Shown here piece by piece: positions 41,019 to 50,721 of a stretch of 64,000 nt of DNA (the first letter of the stretch is position 1; the number at the start of each line of letters is the position of its first letter). Below the pieces are notes generated by a model. The model was not told the origin of the DNA. It ran no database searches and saw only the letters and a program-made list of their open reading frames with translations. The stretch spans positions 186,001 through 250,000 of the forward strand of contig MSHJ01000015.1 in the NCBI GenBank assembly GCA_001941065.1, given 5' to 3'. This stretch comes from Alistipes sp. Zagget8 (lineage in GTDB: Bacteria > Bacteroidota > Bacteroidia > Bacteroidales > Rikenellaceae). The position numbers were made by a program, and so were the translations under genes.

Positions 41019-43925
41019 ATGACAAAAATCAAATCAAGGGCATACTGTATTGTATTGCTTGTTTTAGCTATGGTGGTGATAGGTTCGGACGTAAAGGCGC
41101 AGCGTCAGAAGAATTTTGGAGAACGTGCGCCAATGACCGAATTGCCTCGTTCGCGGGTAGAGATAAGGCCGTCGACTCCCGAACCCCAGGCTCCCGCAGA
41201 GACTCGTCTTGTCCCGCTCGGCAAGGGTGAATACCTGCTGAACGAGGGTTGGCGTTTAGGAGACGCTGATCGGGTCATTGCATCTCCTGTGTCCCTTTTT
41301 TCTACGGATTTTTCTACGGAAGGGTGGTATAATGCCGTGGTGCCGGGTACGGTGCTCACTACATTGGTCGAAGCCGGGGTTTATCCCGATCCGTTTTGGG
41401 GACTGAACAACCTGCTTGTTCCCGACACGCTTTGCCGGATGGATTGGTGGTACCGGCTCGAGTTCGATATGCCGGATATGCAGCATTACAGCCGGGCGAA
41501 ACTGCTTTTCAACGGCATCAACTATAAAGCTCAGGTTTGGTTGAACGGAGAAAAGCTGGGCGTGATAAACGGAGCCTTTATCCGAGGGGAGTTCGATGTC
41601 ACTAAGGCTATGGTGCGCGAAGGGCGCAATGTGCTTGCCGTACATATCTTGCCGCCGCACAATCCCGGTTATGCCCATGAAGCTTCGATGAAAAACGGGC
41701 AGGGCGGTAACGGAGGCCAGCTTTGTCTTGACGGTCCGACCTTCATTGCTTCGGAAGGCTGGGATTGGGTGCCGACGATCCGCGACCGGAATATCGGTTT
41801 GTGGCAGGATGTACGGCTGCAGTTGGTCAAAGACGTTGAGATCGGAGACGTACAGGTTATAACGGACCTTCCTTTGCCTGATACGACGTATGTTGACCTG
41901 ACGCTGAAGACCCGGCTGAAGAATTGTTCGGACCGTCCGCAGCAGGTCGATCTGGCGGTAGAAATGGATCGCTTGAAGTTGAATCATTCCGTGACGCTGG
42001 CTCCCGGCGAGACCCGGGCCGTCGTGCTGACGCCGCAGGAGTACCCGGCGCTGCGTTATGCCTCGCCCGAGCTGTGGTGGCCCAACGGATATGGGGCTCA
42101 GCATCTCTACTCGATGAAACTCCGTGCCGACACCGACGGTGCCGTCTCGGATGAAAAGACGGTGCGTTTCGGTGTGCGGGAGATGGAGTACGAGATGAGC
42201 GTGGATACCCCTCACAAGGAGAATCTCCGCATCCGGCTCAATCCGACGGCGGCTCACAAGGATGGCGATCCGCTATTCGATAACGTTCGCCGCAGGGATG
42301 TCGCCAATACGCATATGTCGCGGGTTCCGATGCTGCTGGCGTCGCTGTCGACGCCCGGAATCGAGAAGATCGAGGACCAGACTCTTTCGCCGTTCTTTGT
42401 ACTGCGGGTGAATGGGGTTCGCATATTTCTCAAAGGAGGTAACTGGGGAATGGACGACGGCATGAAGCGTGTGTCGCGTGAGCGGCTGGAGCCCTATTTC
42501 CGTCTCCAGCGGGATCAGCATTTCAACATGATTCGCAACTGGACGGGCGAGAGTACGGAAGAGGCATTCTATGCGTTGTGCGACGAGTACGGGTTGATGG
42601 TGTTCAACGATTTCTGGCTTTCGACGGACGATTACAACCTGGAGCCCAACGATCATCCGCTGATGTTCTCGAATATGGTCGATGCCGTGCGGCGTTTCCG
42701 GAATCATCCTTCGATAGCGGTTTGGTGTCCCCGCAACGAAGGGGTACTGCTGCCGGCTATGGAACACCGTGTGGCCGATATGCTGGCTAAGGAAGACGGT
42801 ACCCGGTACTATATTCCCAGTTCCATCAAGCTGAATTCCACGGATAGCGGTCCCTGGGATTATCACGAGCTGGATCTTTTCTATACTTTTTTCGGACGCG
42901 GATTCAATACCGAAGCCGGTTCCCCGTCGCTGCCGACTGCCGAGACCGTTCGTCGGATGATGGCTCCGGAGGATGTGTGGCCCATCGGCGACGTGTGGTG
43001 TTATCACGACTGGCATATGGGTGTATGGGGCAATCTGGGAGCCTTCATGGATTCGTACCGGAATGCGATCGACAGTATGTTCGGCCCTTCGGATAATGTC
43101 GATGATTTTTGCAAAAAAGCCCAGCTGGTGAATTACGAGAGTTATCGGGCGATCTTCGAAGCCTGGAACAGCCGTTTGTGGAACAATGCCACCGGGGTGC
43201 TGATCTGGATGAGCCATCCGGCCTGGCCGAGTTTGGTTTGGCAGACATACAGTTGGGACAAAGAGACCCCCGGGGCCTATTTCGGCAGTAAAAAGGCTTG
43301 TGAACCGCTGCACGTGCAATTCGATTATGTCGGACATTTCGTGCGCGTCGTGAATCAGAGCCGTTGTGACTATGGGAATCTGACGGCCGTTGCCGAGGTA
43401 TTCGATGTTCAGGGACGGCTGCTGAAGCAGGAAAGCCGGGCTGCGAATGCTCCGCGGAATGAGGCGCATGCCGTGTTTGCACTCGACCTGAAGGGAATGC
43501 CGGATGTCGTTTTTGTCCGTGTGAAATTGCTCGATCGGCGCAAACGCATACTGGCGGAGAATTTCTACTGGCAGTGGACCGGGGAGTCGGAACGGGATTT
43601 CCGGGTGTTCAACACGCTTCCCGATGTGAGACTGACTGCATCTGCCTCGCGTTGCAAGTCCGACGGCGAAACCGTCCGTGGTGAAGTGATTGTGAAAAAT
43701 CCGGGCGCAAGCGTGGCGCTCACCGTGAAATTGAATCTGCGCGATGCTGCGACGGACGAAGCTGTTTTGCCGACTCTTTTCTCCGACGGTTATTTTACGC
43801 TGATGCCGGGTGAAGAGAAGCGGGTGAATTACGAGTTCGCAGCGGCCGACGCGACTCCGCGGATGAAAATTACAGCTGAAGGATACAATATTCCCCGGGC
43901 TGATCTGTGCGAGGTCGGTATGTAG
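41019..43925 (+). CDS. Glycoside hydrolase family 2 protein, exo-beta-glucosaminidase/mannosidase-like
   Basis: A 968-residue secreted protein with signal peptide MTKIKSRAYCIVLLVLAMVV...KAQ; upstream in-frame Met codons lack this feature. The N-terminal jelly-roll (LLNEGWRLGDAD, WWYRLEFDMP, INYKAQVWLNGEKLG), an Ig-like domain and the TIM barrel (NWGMDDGMKRVSRERLEPYF) follow. The acid/base Glu is in WCPRNEG and the likely nucleophile in FNTEAGSPSLPT. WVPTIRDRNIGLWQ and the C-terminal Ig fold resemble exo-beta-glucosaminidases and beta-mannosidases, but the specificity in this locus is unknown. It is preceded by a TAATTTTG -7 box at 40902-40909. Confidence 0.88.
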   Translation: MTKIKSRAYCIVLLVLAMVVIGSDVKAQRQKNFGERAPMTELPRSRVEIRPSTPEPQAPAETRLVPLGKGEYLLNEGWRLGDADRVIASPVSLFSTDFSTEGWYNAVVPGTVLTTLVEAGVYPDPFWGLNNLLVPDTLCRMDWWYRLEFDMPDMQHYSRAKLLFNGINYKAQVWLNGEKLGVINGAFIRGEFDVTKAMVREGRNVLAVHILPPHNPGYAHEASMKNGQGGNGGQLCLDGPTFIASEGWDWVPTIRDRNIGLWQDVRLQLVKDVEIGDVQVITDLPLPDTTYVDLTLKTRLKNCSDRPQQVDLAVEMDRLKLNHSVTLAPGETRAVVLTPQEYPALRYASPELWWPNGYGAQHLYSMKLRADTDGAVSDEKTVRFGVREMEYEMSVDTPHKENLRIRLNPTAAHKDGDPLFDNVRRRDVANTHMSRVPMLLASLSTPGIEKIEDQTLSPFFVLRVNGVRIFLKGGNWGMDDGMKRVSRERLEPYFRLQRDQHFNMIRNWTGESTEEAFYALCDEYGLMVFNDFWLSTDDYNLEPNDHPLMFSNMVDAVRRFRNHPSIAVWCPRNEGVLLPAMEHRVADMLAKEDGTRYYIPSSIKLNSTDSGPWDYHELDLFYTFFGRGFNTEAGSPSLPTAETVRRMMAPEDVWPIGDVWCYHDWHMGVWGNLGAFMDSYRNAIDSMFGPSDNVDDFCKKAQLVNYESYRAIFEAWNSRLWNNATGVLIWMSHPAWPSLVWQTYSWDKETPGAYFGSKKACEPLHVQFDYVGHFVRVVNQSRCDYGNLTAVAEVFDVQGRLLKQESRAANAPRNEAHAVFALDLKGMPDVVFVRVKLLDRRKRILAENFYWQWTGESERDFRVFNTLPDVRLTASASRCKSDGETVRGEVIVKNPGASVALTVKLNLRDAATDEAVLPTLFSDGYFTLMPGEEKRVNYEFAAADATPRMKITAEGYNIPRADLCEVGM

Positions 43926-43932
43926 AACAGAA

Positions 43933-43965
43933 AAAGCGGTCCGGTTCATTGAGCCGGACCGCTTT
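43933..43965. terminator. Terminator between convergent GH2 and GH88 genes
   Basis: A 12-bp stem AAAGCGGTCCGG/CCGGACCGCTTT lies between the two stop codons, with an A run on one side and three T on the other. Confidence 0.8.
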
Positions 43966-43980
43966 GGATATGAGCACGCT

Positions 43981-45192
43981 TCAATCTTCCGGATAAGCGG
44001 CCTTGTAACGGAGCATGGCTTCCAGAAAGTAATAATCGGCATAGGTCAACGGAACATCCACCTCGGAGTTGTCGGGCAATGATCCGACACTGTGTTTGAG
44101 GATAAATCCGCCGTTGGTTCCGGGGGCTGCCAGATAGGTATCCGCTGCCAGTGATCGGATTTGCATTTGGGCAGCTTCGCGGTATTTGCGGGCGGCTTCG
44201 GGATCTTGCGAGGCCTGGCTCAATTCTACGAAGGCCGAAGCCATGACGGCTGCCGCGGAGGCGTCGCGCGGGGCGTCGGGGATGTCCGGAGCGTCGAAAT
44301 CCCAGTAGGGAACCATGTCTTCGGGTAGGCGGGGATGGCGCAGCAGGAAATCGGCGATCAGCTCTGCCTGCTGCAGGTATCGCTTTTCGCCGGTCTCGCG
44401 GTACATCATCGAGAATCCGTAGAGTGCCCAGGCTTGTCCCCGGGCCCAGGCCGAGGAGTCTGAATAGCCTTGTTTGGTAATGTGCAGATGTGGGCGGCCG
44501 CTCAGGGTGTCGTAGCTGACGACGTGGTAGGAGCTGTGGTCTTTGCGGAAATGGTTTTTCAGGGTTGTCTCCGCATGGGCGACAGCCATTTCCCGGAAGC
44601 GGGGATCGCCCGACAGTTCGGACGCCCGGGTGAGCAGTTCGAGGTTCATCATGTTGTCGATGATTACGGGGCATTGCCATCCCAGCCGGGTGCTCCACGG
44701 GGCGATGTCCCAGGATTGGATCACGCCGCTCAGCGGACGGAAGCGGGTAGCCAGCGACGAAGCTCCCTGCAACAATACCGGCCGATATTGCTCGTCCCCT
44801 GTCAGTCGGTAACCGTTTCCGAAACTGCAGTTGAGGATAAACCCGATGTCGTGGTTGTCGGTGGTGTATTGCTCCCGCTCGACGCGGGCGGTAAAATCCC
44901 GGGCGAGTTCGAGTATCTGCCTGTCGTGCGTGTATTCGAACAGATACCACAGCGTTCCCGGAAAGAATCCCGAGGTCCACCAGTGGGAGTCGGATGTGAC
45001 GAGACGGCCTTGTGCGTCGATGGTACGGGGCAGTGCGAGCGGGTCGGTTTTGAGTTCCGATGCGAGGAAGACGGTCTGCTCGCAGGCGCGGCTGAAAGCC
45101 CGGTCGATAACCTGGGACATTGGTTCCGGATGGCCGGACGAGCAGCCCGATGCCAGGATCGAAAGCAGGATAAGTGTGTTTTTTCGTTTCAT
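43981..45192 (-). CDS. Unsaturated glucuronyl hydrolase (GH88), lipoprotein
   Basis: A 403-residue protein with a lipoprotein signal (ILASGC). The (alpha/alpha)6 barrel shows WWTSGFFPGTLWYLFEYT, HDIGFIL with Asp115 and PVIIDNMMNLELL with Asp179. These match the two catalytic Asp residues of GH88, Asp88 and Asp149 in the Bacillus enzyme. GYSDSSAWARGQAWALYG follows. It hydrates the 4,5-unsaturated uronic acid that a polysaccharide lyase leaves at the non-reducing end. This fits the heparinase-like lyase at 55452-57776. It is divergent to the first SusC gene. Confidence 0.92.
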   Translation of the reverse strand: MKRKNTLILLSILASGCSSGHPEPMSQVIDRAFSRACEQTVFLASELKTDPLALPRTIDAQGRLVTSDSHWWTSGFFPGTLWYLFEYTHDRQILELARDFTARVEREQYTTDNHDIGFILNCSFGNGYRLTGDEQYRPVLLQGASSLATRFRPLSGVIQSWDIAPWSTRLGWQCPVIIDNMMNLELLTRASELSGDPRFREMAVAHAETTLKNHFRKDHSSYHVVSYDTLSGRPHLHITKQGYSDSSAWARGQAWALYGFSMMYRETGEKRYLQQAELIADFLLRHPRLPEDMVPYWDFDAPDIPDAPRDASAAAVMASAFVELSQASQDPEAARKYREAAQMQIRSLAADTYLAAPGTNGGFILKHSVGSLPDNSEVDVPLTYADYYFLEAMLRYKAAYPED

Positions 45193-45561
45193 AAATAGCT
45201 GTCTTTTGGAATTATTCGAAACAAAAATAGAGGAATCGCATAGCGGGGACTAATGAAAATATGTTAGAATCTTATCAATATTTGACAAAGATAAAAAGTG
45301 CTTTGCGATTCTTTCATAGAATGAATAAAAATTGACAAAAAATAATCAGATTCCGCTGTTATTCTTTCTTAAGTTTGCATTGTCGCCCGACCATATTCTG
45401 AATGTTGTGGTGCCGGACCCTCTTGTAAGATGATTAATAATTCAAAATAATACTATCGGAATGATGAAAAAATGCTGATTGGCTTCGCTTTTTGCGAATC
45501 TGCTCCGGATTGATGCCGGATGCTTCGGGAAACTAACCTAAAAAACTTAAAATGTAGAAAT
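45193..45561. promoter_or_regulatory. 369-base divergent regulatory region between GH88 and SusC
   Basis: No gene is seen here. TATTTTTG on the minus strand (45229-45222) is a -7 candidate for GH88. TAAGTTTG at 45370-45377 is one for SusC, leaving a long leader of about 185 bases before the SusC ATG. No -33 TTTG is at the right distance for either, which suggests activator dependence. The stretch is markedly AT-rich. Confidence 0.45.
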
Positions 45562-48500
45562 ATGAGGAAATCTATGCGCAACAAGTTCAGGTTGTTAGGG
45601 TTGCTGACAATGCTGGCCGCGTTTTTTTTGTGGGGGGGGGAATTGCCTCTGCACAAAATCTGAAAGTGGCAGGTACGATCCTCGATCCGGCGGGTAATCC
45701 GGTGGTCGGGGCGAGCGTGATTGTTAAGGGTACGACGAAGGGTACCACCTCGGATGGCAAAGGCCGTTTCGAGATTCCGGTCTCCGGGAAGGACATACTT
45801 TATGTCGCTTTCATCGGATTTGAAAGCCAGGAGATTCCCGTCGGAGGGAAAACCGAGGTGACGATCCGGCTTAAAGAGGCGACGACGATGATCGACGAGG
45901 TCGTGGCGATCGGTTACGGATCGCAAAAGAAGATTTCGGTGACCGGTGCATTGGGTACTGTGAAAGGCAGCGAAGTGCTTAAATCGCCTGTTTCGGCGGT
46001 CGGAAATGCGCTGATGGGACGTATCCCCGGTGTGATGTCAGTACAGCGCAGCGGCGAGCCCGGAAAGGACGTCGCCGACATATACATTCGCGGTACGGCG
46101 ACTTTTAACAGTGCGAATACCAAACCGTTGGTTATCGTGGATGGTATCGAACGGAGTATGAACGAGATCGATCCCAACGAAATCGAAACGATCAACGTGC
46201 TGAAGGACGCTTCGTCGACGGCTGTTTACGGCGTCCGCGGTGCCAATGGCGTCATCATCGTAACGACCAAGACGGGCCAGGTCGGTAAGCCCCAGGTTAA
46301 TTTTTCGGCGAACGTAGCCTTGCAGAATCCTACGGGACTGCCCGAATTGCTCGACGGCTACGAATATGCCATGCTGCATAACGAAGCGTCGGAGAACGAT
46401 AACCGTCAGCCCACTTTCGATGAAGTGGCGCTGAAACACCTCAAATTGGGGGACGACCCCTATTTCTATCCTAACGTGGACCGTTTGGATATGTTGCTCC
46501 GCAGGGCGTCGCCCCAGCAGCAGTACAATGTCAATGTTCGCGGCGGTACGCAGCGCGTGCGGTATTTCGTATCGCTGGGTATGCTCGATCAGCAGGGTAT
46601 GTATAAATACGGCAACTCGTTCTCCGGGCTGAAGACCAATCCGAAATATACGCGATATAATATCCGTGCGAATGTCGATCTCGATTGGACGAAATATTTT
46701 TCGACTTCGGTCAAACTGGGGACTTCGATGACCGATGCCAATTATGCCGGCAATAACAACGATTTCGTCGGTACGATCCTGAGTGCCAATCCGGTCAGTT
46801 CGCCCGTGATGATCGGCAATAAATTCATCTATCAGGTCGACGGTGCGCCTATCGGGCAGGTCTCGTCGCCCCCGATGTATGTCCTGACGAAAGACGGTTA
46901 TCAGAATCATTTCACCAGCTCGCTGAATGTCGATATTTCGGCGGTTTACAAACTCGACCGCCTTACCAAAGGGCTGTCTGTCCGGGGCAAGGTCGCTTAT
47001 GACAATTACTACAAGCATTCGGTGAAAAAGAGCAAGCAGATTCCGCTCTATAACCTGAACCGTCTGTCGACGGACCCGGCAAGCCCCGATTATACGACGC
47101 CTGTGCTGACTCCGCATTCATACGAAGGCCCTGTGAAATTCGTGAGCGAAGGTTACGGACACAACCGAAAATTCTATGCCGAAGCAGCGCTGGATTATAA
47201 CCGCACGTTTAACGGCGGACATACCGTGACGGCCCTGCTGCTGGGCAACCTGCAGCGTTACTACAACGGTGCCAACGAGCTTCCTTATAATTACCTGGGC
47301 CTCGTAGGGCGTGTGACCTATAATTACAGCAACCGCTATATGCTGGAGTTCAACATCGGCTATAACGGTTCGGAGAATTTTGCCAAGGGGAAGCGTTTCG
47401 GCGTATTCCCGGCGGTTTCTGCCGGTTATGTGCTGACCGAGGAGCCGTTCTTCCCGAAAAACGAGGTGCTGACATTCCTGAAACTACGCGGTTCCTACGG
47501 TCTGGTCGGCAACGACAAGTCGAGTTACCGGTTCCTTTACCAGCCGTCGTCCTATAGTGCGCAAAGCAATGTCTATTTCTTCGGAGAGAACCATGCCGGG
47601 GTGGGCGGCTATACCGAAAAATCGCTCGGCAATCAGGATGTGACCTGGGAAACGGCCGCCAAGATGAACCTGGGTATCGACCTGCGTTTCTTCAACGATG
47701 CGCTTTCCGTTTCCGGCGACTATTTCACCGAGAAGCGCGATGATATTCTCTGGTCGCTCAATATTCCGGTGACTTTCGGTCAGCCTTCGCTGGTGGCTCC
47801 TTATAATATCGGCCAGGCTGAGAACCGGGGATTCGAACTTTCGGCGACTTTCAACGGACATATCGGTAAACGTTTCACCTACTGGCTGAACGCCAACTAT
47901 TCGTTTGCCCGCAACAAGGTGGTGTACAAGGACGAAATTCCCAAACCCTACCCCGGACTTACGGAGACGGGCTGCCGTATCGGCCAGCCGAAGGGACTTA
48001 TTTTCGAAGGTTTTTACAATACATGGGATGAGATCAATGACCCGAACCGCCCGATTTCGGAGTGGGAAGGGGCCGGTCTCCAGCCGGGCGATGCCAAATA
48101 CCGCGACGTCAATGGCGACCATGTCATCAACTCGAACGACCGCGTGAGCATCGGATTCCCGAACGTTCCGGAGAAAGTCTATGCTTTTTCGTTCGGCGGC
48201 AGTTGGAAAGGACTCGATTTTTCTGTTCTGTTCCAGGGCGCAGCCAATGTTTCGACCTATGTGATGAATGAAGGTATGTGGTCGTTCGTCGGAGACTCGA
48301 AGAGCGGTACGACCATCACCCGAAACCGTTGGACGAAGGAGCGTTACGAGGCCGGGGAGCCGATCTCCTATCCGCGTCTGCAGCTCAATCCCAATTCGGC
48401 CATGCACAATTATGTCTATTCGACGCTCTGGCAGCAGGATGCTTCTTACCTGCGTCTGAAGAATGTCGAGATCGGCTATACGTTTACGATGCCGGGATTG

Positions 48501-48662
48501 AAAAAGGCCGGTATTCAGAAACTGCGGGTCTATGCCAGCGGACAGAACCTGGTGACGTGGACCGATGTGATTTACTACGATCCCGAGAAGGCCGCTAACG
48601 GTACGGGTGCGGGTTATCCGCTGATGCGGGTATTCAACCTGGGAGTCTCTTTACAGTTCTAA
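45562..48662 (+). CDS. SusC-like TonB-dependent receptor, reading frame broken at a T8-G9 tract
   Basis: The signal peptide starts at ATG 45562 (MRKSMRNKFRLLGLLTMLAAFFLW). The T8 (45622-45629) and G9 (45632-45640) runs follow, and the body (GIASAQNLKVAGTILDPAGN...) is one base out of frame with that start; the start frame stops soon after. One more G gives a continuous 1033-residue protein. The body has the N-terminal carboxypeptidase-D-like domain (AGTILDPAGNPVVGASVIVK), plug (GRIPGVMSVQRSGEPGKD, PLVIVDGIERSMNEIDPNEI, ETINVLKDASSTAVYGVRGA) and the barrel, ending LGVSLQF. Without a shift, only a GTG at 45630 could start translation, giving no usable signal peptide. It imports glycan oligomers with the SusD protein that follows after 20 bases. 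Confidence 0.85.
45622..45640 (+). repeat. Adjacent T8 and G9 homopolymers in signal-peptide codons
   Basis: Eight T (45622-45629), GT, then nine G (45632-45640) lie at the end of the hydrophobic core of the signal peptide. The heptamer T TTT TTG in the start frame also fits a -1 ribosomal slippery site. A -1 slip, or a tenth G, restores the SusC frame. Confidence 0.75.
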
Positions 48663-48682
48663 TGATCTAACAACAGACGATT

Positions 48683-50689
48683 ATGAAAAAGAAAATACAA
48701 AGCCTGCTCCTTTTTGCGTGCGTCGGGTTCGGAATGTCCGGTATGGTCGCATGTACGGATTTCCTGGAGCAGCCCGAGGGGAGCAACCTGACTACGGAGT
48801 TTATTTTCAGCGATCCCGAGTCGGCGATGGAGGCTCTCTATTCGGTCTACGGAGCCTGTGTGGTCAATGGTTTCCTGTGGGGGCATAACGGTACGGGCCA
48901 GCTTTCGATGAACGGCGGGGCCTACGACGGCCTGATGATGGCGACCTGTGACGAGGGAATCCAGACCGGCAACCATGTTCCCACGACTTTCAATAACGGG
49001 TCGTGGGGACCTTCGAACCAGCGGGAATTCGATTTCTCCGGTAAACAGGCCGCCTGCCGTAAGGCGTGCGTGTTTATCGATAACATCGACCAGACTCCGC
49101 TGGTGTCTACCGGAACGGTCGATTTTACCGCAAAATACCGGGATCAGGTAAAAGCCGAGGCCCGGGTGCTGCGTGCGCTGATTCATTTTGAAATGTTTCG
49201 CCGCTATGGCGGTATTCCGCTGATGTACGAAACTCCGCGTGTGGTCGTTACGGAGCATGACGGGGTCAATAAGGCCGAGGTTGTTCCCGCCGCTTATCGT
49301 ATGAGTGTGGAACGGACGGTGAAGTTCATCGTTGACGAATGCGACTTGGCGGCTCCCGATCTGCCGGACAGCTATGGAGCTGCCGAACTGGGCCGTGTAA
49401 CCAAGGGGCTGGCCCTGGCTCTCAAGGCCCGCACGCTGCTCTATGCCGCCAGTCCGCTTTATAACCGATCGTCGCCGCTGGTGGATGCTGTCGGTGCGGA
49501 CAGCCTGGTTTGCTACGGCAATGAAAACCGGGAACGCTGGAAAGACGCTGCCGATGCGGCTTTGATTGCGATCGAGTGGGCGCACAAGCAGAATATGAAG
49601 CTGGTGGAAGATTCCGATGTCGGCGGACGTCCCGGAGAGGGCTATGCCGTTGCCACCTCTTCGGTCGTCGATCCCCGCAATCGGGAGGTCATTTTCTTCG
49701 ACCATTCGCACGGACGTCAGGCCGGCGGAGCCAATATCATCCGTTATTGCTGTCCGATCTATTATTCCTGGGGTTCCTGTGCGCATTCGGTACCCTATGA
49801 TAACCTGGGTAAATTCTACCGGGACAAGCAGGGCGAGGATCTCAATCTGCCGGCATCGGGTAATTTCGTCGATATGAAACGCGTTCTGCGCGAGGCCGAA
49901 CCGCGCCTGCACGAGACGATGTGGGTTCCGGGATTCCAGTATACGCACAATGGCGATTTCCTGTCGCAATGGGGAGGTACGGATACCTGTAAATTTGCTT
50001 TCTGGTGTGACGGACGCGGTACGGGCAGTCTCGGACGCGGCTGGCAGGGCGTGGGCATTGTCGACGGCAAGTGGACTTTCGCATCGCATGGAACGCCCGA
50101 GGGCTTTTATTTCAAGAAGTTCATCAATCGTGTGACGGCTGCCGGTGTGGACCTCTATTGGCCGACATTCCGTTTGGCGGAACTCTACCTGAACTATGCC
50201 GAGGCGCTGAACGAGTATAATCCTGCGGACCCGGAAATTCTGACCTACCTGAACAAGGTCCGTGTACGCGGAGGTCTTCCGGCGCTCGTCCCGGGGAACA
50301 AGACATACGACACCTGTTTCGGCCATCTGGAACTGATGCGGGAGTGCATCCATAAGGAACGGGCCGTGGAGCTGTATGCCGAGGAACACCGTCCCTTTGA
50401 CGTTCGCCGCTGGGTGATTGCGGGTCAGGATGGTGTGATGAAGGGCGATCTGAAGCGTCTGGTGGTCCAGCAGGTTGACGGTGTCGCCTACAAGGATGTG
50501 CGGAATGCGAAAATGGTTCCCGATTTCGATTCGTGGACTCCCGAGCAGAAGGAGGCCAATGACAGGGCATTATCTTACAAAACGGAAAAGTCCACTACGC
50601 GGGTCTGGGAGGACAAGATGTATTTTTATCCTTTCCCCACGGACGAGGTGAACAAGGGTTTCCTCGTGCAGAATCCCGGCTGGAATTAA
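48683..50689 (+). CDS. SusD/RagB-family glycan-binding lipoprotein
   Basis: A 668-residue outer-membrane lipoprotein (lipobox GMVAC). The SusD signature is present: ACTDFLEQPEGSNLTTEF at the start, RVLRALIHFEMFRRYGGIPL in the TPR part, LYLNYAEALNEYNP and RVELYAEEHRPFDVRRW-like (KERAVELYAEEHRPFDVRRW) toward the end. It caps the SusC barrel and binds the oligosaccharide. It is 20 bases after the SusC gene and 32 before the next SusC gene. Confidence 0.94.
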   Translation: MKKKIQSLLLFACVGFGMSGMVACTDFLEQPEGSNLTTEFIFSDPESAMEALYSVYGACVVNGFLWGHNGTGQLSMNGGAYDGLMMATCDEGIQTGNHVPTTFNNGSWGPSNQREFDFSGKQAACRKACVFIDNIDQTPLVSTGTVDFTAKYRDQVKAEARVLRALIHFEMFRRYGGIPLMYETPRVVVTEHDGVNKAEVVPAAYRMSVERTVKFIVDECDLAAPDLPDSYGAAELGRVTKGLALALKARTLLYAASPLYNRSSPLVDAVGADSLVCYGNENRERWKDAADAALIAIEWAHKQNMKLVEDSDVGGRPGEGYAVATSSVVDPRNREVIFFDHSHGRQAGGANIIRYCCPIYYSWGSCAHSVPYDNLGKFYRDKQGEDLNLPASGNFVDMKRVLREAEPRLHETMWVPGFQYTHNGDFLSQWGGTDTCKFAFWCDGRGTGSLGRGWQGVGIVDGKWTFASHGTPEGFYFKKFINRVTAAGVDLYWPTFRLAELYLNYAEALNEYNPADPEILTYLNKVRVRGGLPALVPGNKTYDTCFGHLELMRECIHKERAVELYAEEHRPFDVRRWVIAGQDGVMKGDLKRLVVQQVDGVAYKDVRNAKMVPDFDSWTPEQKEANDRALSYKTEKSTTRVWEDKMYFYPFPTDEVNKGFLVQNPGWN

Positions 50690-50721
50690 TCGCGGCGTTG
50701 AACCTTAAAGTGATTTGAATT

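Noticed and set aside
45622..45640. Calling the first SusC a plain dead pseudogene
   Set aside because: The remaining 1000 codons are intact with full family features, and the only defect is one base in a slippage-prone tract, so a switch or miscall is more likely.
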